Of a stretch of DNA of 62,815 nucleotides, positions 35,369 to 44,611 are shown one piece after another (the stretch's first letter is position 1; each line of letters begins with the position of its first letter). Source of the stretch: DATAMF01 sp036260665. GTDB lineage: Bacteria; Chloroflexota; Anaerolineae; Aggregatilineales; Aggregatilineaceae. The notes under the pieces are model-generated. The model had not been told where the DNA came from. It was given only the letters and a program-made list of their open reading frames with translations, and made no database searches. The translations under genes were made by a program, and so were the position numbers. The stretch lies in assembly GCA_036260665.1 (NCBI GenBank), contig DATAMF010000240.1:1-62815 (forward strand), given 5' to 3'.

Positions 35369-36589
35369 TTACCAGACGCGGCAGAACAACCCTTTTAGAT
35401 AAGCACCTTCAGGGAAGGTGAGCGCCACTGGATGATCGGACGCTTGTTCCAGGTGGCGAATGATGTGCGCTTCACGCCCTGCATCCACTAACGCCCCAAA
35501 AACAATCTGCTGGAATAACCGCTCATCGATTGCGCCAGAACATGAAAATGTCGCTAAAATTCCGCCCGGTTTAAGCAGCCGGAAGGCCAGCCAATTGATG
35601 TCTTTGTAGCCGCGTGCAGCGCTTTCGACCTGACGCACGGAATGGGCAAACTTGGGTGGATCAAGAATGATCATGTCAAAGGTTTGTTCCGAATCGCGGA
35701 AATAACGCAGCACCTGGAACACGTCACCTTCAACAAAGTCGTCATCAGGAATGGAAAACCCGTTCAGACGCATATTTTGCTTAGCGAGCGCCAGCGCTTC
35801 GGCAGAGCTATCGACATTCACGACGCGCTTGACCAGACTGGCAAGGGCATAAATCGCAAAACCGCCTGTATAGGCAAAGGTGTTTAAAACGGTGCGTTCA
35901 GACGCGTGGTCATCCCAACGAAACCACTCACCGATGATCGCGCGGTTTTCGCGCTGATCGAGATAAAAGCCTGTCTTATGACCGTGACGGACATCGACCA
36001 GAAAACGACGTCCATTCTCATCGATCTCGATTAATTCGGGTGGTTCTTTGCCCTTCAAAAGACCTGTTTCAGGTGGTAAGCCTTCTTTGGGACGGACATC
36101 GACATCACTACGTTCGTAAATACCAGCGGGATTCAACATCTCCATGAGAAGCTTGGTCAACATTTCACGGCGAACCGCGATCCCTAACGTAAGCGCCTGG
36201 AGAACCAACCAATCACCATAACGATCTACGACTAAACCCGGAAGCGCATCGTTTTCGGCATTCACCAAGCGGTAGGCATTGGGCGTACCATGCTGGTAGA
36301 CCCGATTCTCAACACTCCGCTCGGCAACAGCACGTTTCAGCCGACGTCGCCAAAAGTTCTCGTCAACAGGCTCATCTTTGTCCCACGATAACAGGCGAAT
36401 GCGGATGTCAGATTTGCTGTTCCAGTAACCACGGGCAAGAAATTCACCCTGTTCGCTGTGCACACTCACCAGTTCGCCATCGCCGGGTGTCCCGTCGATG
36501 CGTGCGATTGCGCCCGAAAAGATCCAGGGATGGCGACGTTCAATCGCTTTCTGGCGTTGATTACGAATAATAATCGATGCTTCAGTCAT
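35369..36589 (-). CDS. RlmI-type 23S rRNA (cytosine-C5)-methyltransferase
   Basis: 406 residues. N-terminal PUA domain (IIIRNQRQKAIERRHPWIFSGAI), central EEHEE-like part (NDALPGLVVDRYGDWLVLQ) and SAM-dependent methyltransferase: TGFYLDQRENRAII, TFAYTGGFAIYA, catalytic region LDPPKFAHS and ATFSCSGAI with the catalytic-type Cys. RlmI makes m5C1962 in E. coli 23S rRNA; a close relative with another RNA target is possible. Overlaps ligA by 4 bases (ATGA). Confidence 0.9.
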   Translation of the reverse strand: MTEASIIIRNQRQKAIERRHPWIFSGAIARIDGTPGDGELVSVHSEQGEFLARGYWNSKSDIRIRLLSWDKDEPVDENFWRRRLKRAVAERSVENRVYQHGTPNAYRLVNAENDALPGLVVDRYGDWLVLQALTLGIAVRREMLTKLLMEMLNPAGIYERSDVDVRPKEGLPPETGLLKGKEPPELIEIDENGRRFLVDVRHGHKTGFYLDQRENRAIIGEWFRWDDHASERTVLNTFAYTGGFAIYALASLVKRVVNVDSSAEALALAKQNMRLNGFSIPDDDFVEGDVFQVLRYFRDSEQTFDMIILDPPKFAHSVRQVESAARGYKDINWLAFRLLKPGGILATFSCSGAIDERLFQQIVFGALVDAGREAHIIRHLEQASDHPVALTFPEGAYLKGLFCRVW

Positions 36590-38616
36590 GCTTCACCCAC
36601 AAGTGCCAACAGTGCGGCTTCATCTAAGAGTGGAACGCCAAGTTCCTGAGCTTTTGCTAATTTACTACCTGCTTCGTCGCCGACCACGATATAGGAGGTC
36701 TTTTTGCTGACGCTGCCCGTGACTTTGCCGCCATGGCGCTCGATCATTTCCTGAGCCTGTGGACGGGTCAGATTCGGGAGTGTGCCAGTCAGGACAAATG
36801 TCATTCCGGCCAGCTTGTCCGACGCCAACTCGCGTTTCGGCGCATCGTCGGATAACTTTACGCCTGCGGTGCGAAATTTTTCGATCAGCCGTTGGTTGCG
36901 CGGATTGGTGAACCATTCCGCGACGGCGTGCGCGGTATGTGGACCAAGTCCTGCGATCTGAACAAGATCGGTTTCGGAGGCGCGCGCAAGATCATCAATT
37001 GAACGGTAACGATCCACCAGCAAACCCGCGACAGTATAACCGACACTCCGAATACCTAACGCCGAAAGGAAACGAACCAACGGGCGAGATTTGGCGGCCT
37101 CGATGCTGGTCAGCAGATTATTGATTTTCTTGGGGCCGAAACCTTCCAAACCCTCAAACTGGCTGGCGATGAGGTAAAAAATGTCCGCTTCGTCCTGAAT
37201 CAGACCCTTTTCGAGTAACAAACGGACATTACGTTCGCCGAGGCCATCAATATCCATCGCGCCGCGCGACACAAAATATTCGATGTTACGGGCAACGCGT
37301 TCGGGACAGGCGGGATTGGTGCAGTAGTAGGCGACTTCGTCCTCATCACGGTTGACTGTCGAACCACAGACGGGACAGACTTCGGGCGGGTTGACAACTC
37401 GTTCCTCGCCCGTGCGGGTGGCTTCGACGGGGCCAACCACGTAAGGGATCACTTCGCCAGAACGCTTGACAATCACGGTGTCGCCAATACGAATATCTTT
37501 CTGGCGGATCAGGTCATAATTGTGCAGGCTGGCCTTGCTGACGGTCACACCGCTGACAAAAACAGGCTGCAACATCGCACCGGGTGTCAAAACTCCAGTG
37601 CGGCCTACATTCGCGGTTACATCGAGGAGTTTGGTGGTAGCTTCTTCGGCAGGGAATTTATAGGCTATCGCGCCGCGCGGATCTTTGCCGACGACACCTA
37701 AATCCTCGGCGGTTTGAAGATCATTCACTTTAATCACCAGACCATCGATTTCGTAAGGGAGATCGTGGCGGCGCGGCTCAAAGTCATTGATAAAACGAAT
37801 TACCGAGTCAAGATCGTCACCGTACGCGGCAACATCAAACGCGGTGAGGAAGCCGAGGTCGCGCAAATAGTTCAGCGTTTCCCACTGGGTGGTTGGAATC
37901 GAACCCTCAGCATCCATAATCGCATAACAGTAGAGCGTTAATGGGCGAGCGGCTGTGATACGCGCATCTTTCTGCTTGAGCGCGCCGGATGCGGTATTAC
38001 GAGCATTCACAAAGGGTGTATTCCCTTCTTCGATCAGACGCTGATTGAGAGCCGCGAAATCCTTCTTTAAAAAGAGCATTTCGCCGCGTACCACTAAACG
38101 CGCTGGCGGCTGGGGTCCATGGGGAGCAACCGGAATACGAAGCGGAACCGTGCGCACGGTGCGGACATTGGGCGTTACATCATCGCCAATTTCGCCGTTG
38201 CCGCGCGTGGCACCAAGCGACAATAGCCCATTTTCATAGGTCAGGACCACCGTCAGACCGTCGAGTTTTGGCTCGATGACATAATTCAATTCGTAATTAG
38301 CTGGCAGCAAGCGGCCAATCCGTTCGCGCCATGCTTTCAAATCTTCGACGCTGTAGGTGTTACCCAAGCTGAGAATCGGCGCGGGATGGCGAACTTTGGG
38401 CAGATCGGATTGGAGATCACTGCCGACACGCTGAGTAGGCGAGTCCAGCGTAATGATTTCCGGGTGCTGAAACTCCAAGTCTTTTAACTCGTTGAAGAGT
38501 TGATCGTACTCACCATCGGTGACGATAGGCGCACCGAGCACATGATACCGATAGAGGTGTTCATTGATGGAGCGGCGCAATTCTTCGACGCGCGCGGTCA
38601 GGTCTTGTTCACTCAC
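36586..38616 (-). CDS. ligA: NAD+-dependent DNA ligase LigA
   Basis: 676 residues, full length. Seals nicks using NAD+. Domain Ia and adenylation domain with YDQLFNELKDLE and the nucleotidyl Lys in EPKLDGLTVVL; OB fold; Zn finger CPVCG...CTNPACPER; four HhH motifs (KKINNLLTSIEAAK, QIAGLGPHTAHAVAEWF); C-terminal BRCT (LAGMTFVLTGTLPNLTRPQAQEMIE). Start ATG with a weak ribosome binding site; the 3' end overlaps the RlmI-type gene. Confidence 0.98.
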   Translation of the reverse strand: MSEQDLTARVEELRRSINEHLYRYHVLGAPIVTDGEYDQLFNELKDLEFQHPEIITLDSPTQRVGSDLQSDLPKVRHPAPILSLGNTYSVEDLKAWRERIGRLLPANYELNYVIEPKLDGLTVVLTYENGLLSLGATRGNGEIGDDVTPNVRTVRTVPLRIPVAPHGPQPPARLVVRGEMLFLKKDFAALNQRLIEEGNTPFVNARNTASGALKQKDARITAARPLTLYCYAIMDAEGSIPTTQWETLNYLRDLGFLTAFDVAAYGDDLDSVIRFINDFEPRRHDLPYEIDGLVIKVNDLQTAEDLGVVGKDPRGAIAYKFPAEEATTKLLDVTANVGRTGVLTPGAMLQPVFVSGVTVSKASLHNYDLIRQKDIRIGDTVIVKRSGEVIPYVVGPVEATRTGEERVVNPPEVCPVCGSTVNRDEDEVAYYCTNPACPERVARNIEYFVSRGAMDIDGLGERNVRLLLEKGLIQDEADIFYLIASQFEGLEGFGPKKINNLLTSIEAAKSRPLVRFLSALGIRSVGYTVAGLLVDRYRSIDDLARASETDLVQIAGLGPHTAHAVAEWFTNPRNQRLIEKFRTAGVKLSDDAPKRELASDKLAGMTFVLTGTLPNLTRPQAQEMIERHGGKVTGSVSKKTSYIVVGDEAGSKLAKAQELGVPLLDEAALLALVGEA

Positions 38617-38629
38617 AAGCGGCTCTCCA

Positions 38630-39358
38630 TTATTGTACGGTTAGGAAGTTGCGTGCTGCCCAGCCGTTCCGGTCTGAGTCTTCCGGGTCTTCAATGCGCC
38701 ACCATTCCATCTCATCAATGGTTTGCGGGCCTTCGACTATCACAAATGCATCGCCTTCAGCGGCGCGGAAGCGAACATTACCCGCTAAACCGGGAACATC
38801 GCGCACATTCAACCCACTGAGATCAACGCCAATCACCTGCACAGAAGCACCGACAGCGAACTCGCCGGGCGGCAGCGACGGACTGGGGATCGGCGTGGGG
38901 AGCGCGAGAGTGGCGGTGGGCGGCGCGGCGGGGATGTTTGGTCCCGTCGAATAGGGAGATTGATTGGCGCTGGTCGGCACAAACTGGTTGCCGAGCGTGG
39001 GAGTCGGATTGAGCACTTCGACGCGCGGCGGTTGATCGCCAAGCGTATTGGGATCGCTGAGTTGGGCGATGACAAGCAAAATGGCGAAAGCTGCCACGCC
39101 GACGAGCACAATCATAACCACCAACGACCACCAGGGAAAATATAAACCACTGTCACGCGGGGATGGCGCTTGGCGGCGACTATAGGGATCGTAAAGAGGC
39201 GGCGGTGGGGCGGATGCTCGCTGCTGCCGAGAAGCCGGTTGACGTTGTGCCGGACGAGCGGCAGACGGCTTGGGCGGTGGTGATTGGGCAGGCTGTTCCA
39301 AGCGCCGGGTGTAATCGGTGCGCTCGGTATCGCCTGGCGGCACTGGCACTTGAGCCAT
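38630..39358 (-). CDS. Membrane-anchored SH3b-domain protein
   Basis: 242 residues from ATG 39358 (AAGGTTC upstream). The cytoplasmic N-terminus of about 75 residues is Pro/Arg/Gln-rich and low complexity; one membrane helix (WSLVVMIVLVGVAAFAILLV); a Pro/Thr-rich extracellular stalk; then a bacterial SH3-like domain (GLNVRDVPGLAGNVRFRAAEGDAFVIVEG, WWRIED, GWAARNFLTV). Such domains often bind cell-wall peptides. Fourteen bases upstream of ligA, so likely co-transcribed; divergent from the PHP gene. Confidence 0.85.
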   Translation of the reverse strand: MAQVPVPPGDTERTDYTRRLEQPAQSPPPKPSAARPAQRQPASRQQRASAPPPPLYDPYSRRQAPSPRDSGLYFPWWSLVVMIVLVGVAAFAILLVIAQLSDPNTLGDQPPRVEVLNPTPTLGNQFVPTSANQSPYSTGPNIPAAPPTATLALPTPIPSPSLPPGEFAVGASVQVIGVDLSGLNVRDVPGLAGNVRFRAAEGDAFVIVEGPQTIDEMEWWRIEDPEDSDRNGWAARNFLTVQ

Positions 39359-39464
39359 AATGAACCTTGCTCCCTCATTGTTTTGGCGTCCATTATAACA
39401 CTTGACGCTGTGCAAGACATGCAGTACGCTCAGGCGATCCCTCATTATTGAGTTGAGAAGCATT

Positions 39465-40583
39465 ATGCCCGAATACGTTGGCAACCTGCATGTGCATACT
39501 CCTTATTCCGACGGCGAAGGAAACCACCGCGAAGTGGCGGATATGGCTTTGCTGAGCGGACTGGATTTTGTAGTTTTCACCGATCATAACCTGTGGGTGG
39601 GCGGCATCGATGGCTATTATGGCGATGAACAGCGCGGTTATGTGCTGGTGATGTCGGGTGAAGAAGTGCATGATCGGACGCGCGCGCCACAGTGCAACCA
39701 TACATTGGTGTATGGCGCAGGACGAGAAATGGCGCAGCATGGGCACAGCCTGGCTACGCTGATCAACGAAACCAAACAATTGGGCGGCATGACGTTTATT
39801 GCACATCCGAGTGATACCGAAATCGAGTGGATGCGGGAACCGGGTTTGGGTTGGGAAGATCAGTTTGTGGATGGATTTACGGGGCTGGAAATCTGGAATT
39901 ATATGTCTGATTTTAAGCCCTATTTGCAGGTCAAACGGGAAGCGTATCGCAATGTGTTTCGCCCGGATCATGTGGTGATTGGGCCATCGGCGGAGACATT
40001 GGCGTTGTGGGATAAACTGCTGGGCGAAGGGAAAACGGTGGTGGGAATCGGCGGGGCGGATGCGCACGGTACACGCATGCGCAAAGGACCGATTACCCAC
40101 ACGATTTTCCCGTATGATTTTTTGTTTAGCTGCGTTAATACCCACATTCTGACGAAATTTCCGCTGGTAGGCGAGTTAGAGCACGATAAAGAACAGCTTT
40201 TCCAGGCACTGGAGCAAGGCCGCGCATTCGTCGGGTATGACATTCCGGGGCCAACACGCGGGTTCCGATATTCGGCGCAGGGACAGAACCAGTCGGTGGT
40301 GATGGGCGAGCGAATCCGGCTGGGACACGGCGTCACCCTGCAAGTGCTGGCTCCGGCACAGGCTCGAATCAAAATTATCCGGTGCGGCGAGGTCGTGGCA
40401 GAGAGCAGTCATGTCGAAAGCCTGTCACACGTCGCACGGGAAGAAGGCGCGTATCGAGTTGAAGTCTGGCGGACGTATCGCGGTGTCGAGCGAGCCTGGA
40501 TTCTGAGCAACCCGATTTATGTCGAACCGAATCCGAGCAAGCTGACACGGTCTACCGGACAGTATGATGTTGTAAAAATTTGA
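39465..40583 (+). CDS. PHP-domain metal-dependent phosphoesterase
   Basis: 372 residues from ATG 39465 (GAGAAG upstream). PHP motifs: HVHTPYSDGEGNH (motif I), VFTDHNLW (II), MSGEEVHD, MTFIAHPSD (III), and GGADAHG (IV), giving the full trinuclear metal site. The C-terminal 110 residues are a beta-rich domain (RLGHGVTLQVLAPAQARIKIIRCGEVV). Substrate unknown; relatives include histidinol phosphatase, nucleotide phosphatases and DNA-polymerase PHP domains. Its stop codon touches the left end of repeat copy B. Confidence 0.88.
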   Translation: MPEYVGNLHVHTPYSDGEGNHREVADMALLSGLDFVVFTDHNLWVGGIDGYYGDEQRGYVLVMSGEEVHDRTRAPQCNHTLVYGAGREMAQHGHSLATLINETKQLGGMTFIAHPSDTEIEWMREPGLGWEDQFVDGFTGLEIWNYMSDFKPYLQVKREAYRNVFRPDHVVIGPSAETLALWDKLLGEGKTVVGIGGADAHGTRMRKGPITHTIFPYDFLFSCVNTHILTKFPLVGELEHDKEQLFQALEQGRAFVGYDIPGPTRGFRYSAQGQNQSVVMGERIRLGHGVTLQVLAPAQARIKIIRCGEVVAESSHVESLSHVAREEGAYRVEVWRTYRGVERAWILSNPIYVEPNPSKLTRSTGQYDVVKI

Positions 40584-41141
40584 TACCCCCGCCCCCCCCT
40601 TTAAAGCCCACTTGAGGGAGAAATGCTTCTGAAAAGGGGGAGATGTTGGCAGGAAGTCGGTTTTTCTGCCAAGAACTCATCCCCCGCCCCCCCTTTAAAG
40701 CACGTTGAGGGGAAATTTGGCGTCGGGAAAGGCATTTGACGACGCGACACGGGAGGATTTGTCGAAGGGCGGGTTTTGTAAAATCTGGTCGAAAAAGTTA
40801 CCCCCTTGCTTGCTCTACAAGGAATGAACCCCTATCCCCCAGCCCCTTGCCCCACTATCGTAGAGAAAGGGGAGAAAAACGGGCGGGGCAAGCCCACGCC
40901 CCTACGGACGAGCCGTTGAGCGCCGATCTGGAAAATTACGGGTAATGGTTAGCTCATGGAAGGGAGTCAAACCGGATGAAAAGGATAATTATTTTCCTGG
41001 GATGGTCCAGGTCGCAGACGTATTGGGTTGTGAAGGTGCTGGGTGCGCTAAGTACAGAATAGCACGGATGTTCAGAACTGTCATCCCCATTCACTGACTA
41101 ACTCGGATGACTAACTTCAGTGACTAACTTGGATGGTGAAC
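40583..41141 (+). repeat. Paired noncoding element, copy B
   Basis: Inverted relative to copy A. Left block 40583-40818, right block 41018-41141, both shared with copy A; the 45-base core is 41050-41094. The middle 40819-41017 is private, with CCCCTTGCCCC/GAAAGGGGAG-type foldbacks and the hairpin GGGCGGGGC...GCCC-A-CGCCC (40881-40901). At the right end TGACTAACT recurs at 41095, 41108 and 41121, an exact 13-base period. No plausible gene. The remaining bases to the uvrB start hold its promoter and LexA box. Confidence 0.9.
41095..41141 (+). repeat. 13-bp iteron-like repeats at the element end
   Basis: TGACTAACT starts at 41095, 41108 and 41121, each followed by four variable bases, and the series continues as TGGTGAAC. 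Copy A shows the same 13-base period in degenerate form (23361-23400, other strand, TTCACCATCCAAG and similar). Confidence 0.8.
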
Positions 41142-41220
41142 AGGTAAAGCCTCGCGCGAAGCGCGTGTTGATCTGCGTTTCAAAAGCGGATTCAGTCTCG
41201 TCATGGGATGGGGATTGAGT

Positions 41221-41243
41221 TATAATTATCGAACTTTCGTTCG
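41221..41243 (+). promoter_or_regulatory. uvrB -10 box with LexA (SOS) operator
   Basis: TATAAT at 41221-41226 and directly after it the perfect 14-bp palindrome CGAAC-TTTC-GTTCG at 41230-41243, which fits the Gram-positive-type LexA box CGAACNNNNGTTCG. The operator covers the expected transcription start, ideal for repression. No good -35 is seen. No lexA gene is in the window. Confidence 0.75.
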
Positions 41244-41271
41244 GATCAGCCAGGCCGGAAGGGAACCCCTC

Positions 41272-43317
41272 ATGCCTCTTTTTGAGCTTGTGTCGGATTA
41301 CAAGCCAACCGGTGATCAGCCCCAGGCGATCAAAGAACTTGTCCAGGGTGTGCAGGATGCGTTGAAGTTCCAGACGCTGCTGGGCGCAACCGGAACCGGA
41401 AAGACCTATACGATTGCGAACGTGATCGCACAGGTCGAAAAGCCTACTTTGGTGCTGGCGCACAACAAGACGCTGGCGGCGCAACTGTATGCTGAGTTCA
41501 AGGAGTTTTTTCCGCAGAACGCTGTCGAATACTTTGTCAGCTACTACGACTACTACCAGCCGGAAGCTTACGTTCCGAACCGTGACCTGTACATCGAAAA
41601 AGAAACGGACATCAACGAAGAAATTGACCGCCTGCGGCTGTCGGCAACCGCCGCCTTGATGAGCCGCCGGGATGTGCTGATTGTGGCGTCGGTGTCGTGT
41701 ATCTACGGGATCGGCAACCCGACGAACTGGGGCCGGGCCGTACTGGAATTAAAAACGGGTGTTCTGCACAGGCGGGATATGATCCTGCGGCATCTGGTGA
41801 GCATTCACTATGGGCGGAATGACTTCGAACTAAAGAACGGATCATTCCGGGTGCGCGGCGATACATTGGAGATCATGCCCGCCTACAGCGAAAGCGCGTA
41901 CCGGGTGGCGATGTTCGGGGATGAGATCGAGCGGCTAACCGAGTTCGATCCGCTGACAGGAGAAGTATTGGCGGATCACGAGGCGATCAGCATCTTCCCG
42001 GCGAAACAATTTATTACCGCCGAAGAGACGATGAAACAGGCGCTGACCGATATTGAGAAGGAACTCGAACTGCGGTTAGCGGAGTTCCAGAAAGCAGGCA
42101 AACTGCTGGAAGCACAGCGGATCGAACAACGCACCCGGTACGATCTGGAGATGATCCGCGAGATCGGGTTCACCAGCGGGATCGAAAACTATTCACGGCA
42201 TCTGGATCAACGGCCTCCCGGAAGTCCGCCCTGGACGCTGCTGGACTACTTTCCGCCGGATGCGCTGTTTGTCATCGATGAGAGCCACATGACGATTCCG
42301 CAAGTGCGCGGCATGTTCGGTGGGGACCGATCACGCAAGGAAGTTCTGGTTGAGTTTGGGTTCCGGCTGCCCAGCGCGATGGATAACCGCCCGCTCAGCT
42401 TTGAGGAATTCGAGACGCGGCTCCCGCAAGTCGTGTTTATGAGCGCTACGCCGGGGCCGTATGAGGAAGCTCATCAGGAAAAGGTGATCCAACAGATCAT
42501 CCGCCCGACTGGGATTGTGGACCCCATGATTGACGTACGTCCGATCCAAGGACAGGTTGACGATCTACTGGCGGAGATCAACCGGCGCGTCCAACGCGGC
42601 GAACGGGCGCTGGTGACGACGCTGACGAAGCGGATGGCGGAAGACCTGGCGGATTACCTGCTGGAAATGGGTGTCCGGGTTCACTATCTGCACTCGGAAG
42701 TGGAGACAATTGAGCGGATCGAGATTCTGCGCGATTTGCGGTTGGGGGTGTATGATGTCGTGGTCGGGATCAACCTGCTGCGCGAAGGGTTGGACCTGCC
42801 AGAAGTATCACTGGTGGCGATTCTGGACGCAGATAAGCAGGGCTTCCTGCGTTCTGAACAGGCGCTGATCCAGAATATTGGACGCGCGGCACGCCATATC
42901 AACGGGCATGTGATCATGTACGCGGATAAGATCACCGATGCGATGAAGGGCGCGATGGAAGAAACTGAACGCCGCCGCGCGGTCCAGATGGCGTATAATA
43001 TAGAGCATCACATCGAACCGGCCAGCATTGTGAAGGAAGTCCGCGATCTGACTCAACGCATGCAACAGCAAGCCAGTTCTGGCCGGAAAGAAGAAAAGGC
43101 AGTGGTTCCGGCTGAAATGCCTAAGACCGAATTGAAGCGGGTTATCGACGCGATTGAGAGCGAGATGAAAGCAGCAGCAAAAGCACTAGAGTTCGAAAAA
43201 GCGGCGGCACTACGCGATCAACTGCTCGAACTGCGCCAGATCATGGTGCTGAAGGAGGCCGACGGCGATCTCACTTTTGGGCTGATCACACAGTCACGGC
43301 CCCGCCCGCACCCCTAG
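41272..43317 (+). CDS. uvrB: Excinuclease ABC subunit UvrB
   Basis: 681 residues from ATG 41272 (GGAAGGG upstream); the frame is open further up through the promoter and operator, so the longer start is unlikely. Damage verification and helicase-like subunit of nucleotide excision repair. Walker A GATGTGKTYTIANV, beta-hairpin YYDYYQPEAYVP, IDESHMT, SATPG, the C-terminal helicase motifs (EGLDLPEVSLVAILDADKQGFLRS, QNIGRAARH) and the UVR motif (KALEFEKAAALRDQL) binding UvrC or UvrA. Monocistronic with a terminator and an SOS box. Confidence 0.98.
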   Translation: MPLFELVSDYKPTGDQPQAIKELVQGVQDALKFQTLLGATGTGKTYTIANVIAQVEKPTLVLAHNKTLAAQLYAEFKEFFPQNAVEYFVSYYDYYQPEAYVPNRDLYIEKETDINEEIDRLRLSATAALMSRRDVLIVASVSCIYGIGNPTNWGRAVLELKTGVLHRRDMILRHLVSIHYGRNDFELKNGSFRVRGDTLEIMPAYSESAYRVAMFGDEIERLTEFDPLTGEVLADHEAISIFPAKQFITAEETMKQALTDIEKELELRLAEFQKAGKLLEAQRIEQRTRYDLEMIREIGFTSGIENYSRHLDQRPPGSPPWTLLDYFPPDALFVIDESHMTIPQVRGMFGGDRSRKEVLVEFGFRLPSAMDNRPLSFEEFETRLPQVVFMSATPGPYEEAHQEKVIQQIIRPTGIVDPMIDVRPIQGQVDDLLAEINRRVQRGERALVTTLTKRMAEDLADYLLEMGVRVHYLHSEVETIERIEILRDLRLGVYDVVVGINLLREGLDLPEVSLVAILDADKQGFLRSEQALIQNIGRAARHINGHVIMYADKITDAMKGAMEETERRRAVQMAYNIEHHIEPASIVKEVRDLTQRMQQQASSGRKEEKAVVPAEMPKTELKRVIDAIESEMKAAAKALEFEKAAALRDQLLELRQIMVLKEADGDLTFGLITQSRPRPHP

Positions 43318-43346
43318 CTGATCACCCACCATAAAACATTACACGC

Positions 43347-43371
43347 AAGGGGCACAGGGAGTGCCCCTTTT
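43347..43371 (+). terminator. Terminator after uvrB
   Basis: AAGGGGCAC (43347-43355), 5-base loop, GTGCCCCTT (43361-43369), T run. Confidence 0.9.
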
Positions 43372-43429
43372 GATTACTAACAATGTTATACTTTTAAATA
43401 ACTTCTTGTTGCTGGGGGTCAGAGGAACA

Positions 43430-44587
43430 ATGATCATTACACGACAACGTATGGAAGACGACGAAGCGCAGCGGCTTGCACCTTATGCAACCCAAAGCGG
43501 GCAAAGCCTGGGACGCGTGTATCCAGATGATGAAGCGGAATACCGGACGGCGTTTCAGCGGGACCGGGAGCGGATTCTGCATACGACCGCGTTTCGACGG
43601 CTGGAATATAAAACGCAAGTTTTTATCAATTATGAAGGTGATTACTACCGGACGAGGCTCACGCACACCCTTGAAGTCACCCAGATTGGGCGAGGTCTGG
43701 CGCGGGCACTCGGCGCGAATGAGGACCTGGTGGAGGCGATCTGTTTAAGCCATGATTTGGGACATCCGCCGTTTGGTCATTCGGGCGAGTCGATTCTGAA
43801 TAAGCTGATGGCGGATCACGGTGGATTTGATCATAACAAACAGTCGCTGCGCATTGTCACGGAGTTGGAGTCACGTTATCCTCAGTGGCGCGGGTTGAAT
43901 CTGACGTATGAGGTGCGTGAGGGGATCGTTAAACACGAAACCGAATATGATCTCAGCGATTCGATTTCGGAAGGGTTTGACCCGGACAAACGTGGTTCGA
44001 TTGAGGCCCAGATCGCCAATGTGTCGGATGAACTGGCGTATAATGCGCATGATCTGGATGATGGGCTACGCGCCGGATTGATCGAACCCCACCAGTTGGA
44101 CCGCTTGCAGTTGTGGCAGATGCTCAAAGAAAGCATCGGGTGGGACGGCAACCAGCTTAATGAACAGATTCGGCACCGGATTATCCGGCGGATGATCGGG
44201 ATTGAAATTGATGATGTGATCAGAGCCACCGGCGATCAGTTGGCGCAGCTCGATCTCCCATCGGTGGACGCCTTACAACGGCTGCCATACAATGTAGTTT
44301 GCCATTCTGCCGAACTGAGCGAGATCAACCGCGAACACAAGGATTTTTTGTACCGGGAACTTTACCGGCACCACCGCGTGGTTCGCATGGCGGTGAAAGC
44401 CGAACGCTTCATTACCGAACTCTTCAACACCTACACTGCGGAACCGGCTCAACTGCCACCGACCGTGCAACAAGCCGTCGAACAACGCGGCCTGTACCGG
44501 GGGGTAACGGATTATATTGCAGGGATGACGGATCGGTTTGCCCTGCAAGAATGGGAACGGCTTTTTGACCCGTTCACTCGAACCTAA
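43430..44587 (+). CDS. dGTP triphosphohydrolase family protein (HD domain)
   Basis: 385 residues from ATG 43430 with AGAGGA upstream; the longer open frame begins within the uvrB terminator. Hydrolyses dNTPs (dGTP in E. coli Dgt) to the nucleoside and triphosphate. Dgt motifs: RDRERILHTTAFRRLEYKTQV, HD residues in RLTHTLEV and LSHDLGHPPFGHSGE, DELAYNAHDLDD. Length and the family's C-terminal region suggest a hexameric dGTPase-like enzyme. Followed 24 bases later by greA. Confidence 0.93.
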   Translation: MIITRQRMEDDEAQRLAPYATQSGQSLGRVYPDDEAEYRTAFQRDRERILHTTAFRRLEYKTQVFINYEGDYYRTRLTHTLEVTQIGRGLARALGANEDLVEAICLSHDLGHPPFGHSGESILNKLMADHGGFDHNKQSLRIVTELESRYPQWRGLNLTYEVREGIVKHETEYDLSDSISEGFDPDKRGSIEAQIANVSDELAYNAHDLDDGLRAGLIEPHQLDRLQLWQMLKESIGWDGNQLNEQIRHRIIRRMIGIEIDDVIRATGDQLAQLDLPSVDALQRLPYNVVCHSAELSEINREHKDFLYRELYRHHRVVRMAVKAERFITELFNTYTAEPAQLPPTVQQAVEQRGLYRGVTDYIAGMTDRFALQEWERLFDPFTRT

Positions 44588-44611
44588 TTGAAGATGGAGA
44601 GGGTTTAGCAC

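Noticed and set aside
23361..41141. Composite transposon bounded by the two noncoding copies
   Set aside because: No transposase is seen in or between the copies, and the genes between include housekeeping genes such as ligA, ftsH and rsmD.
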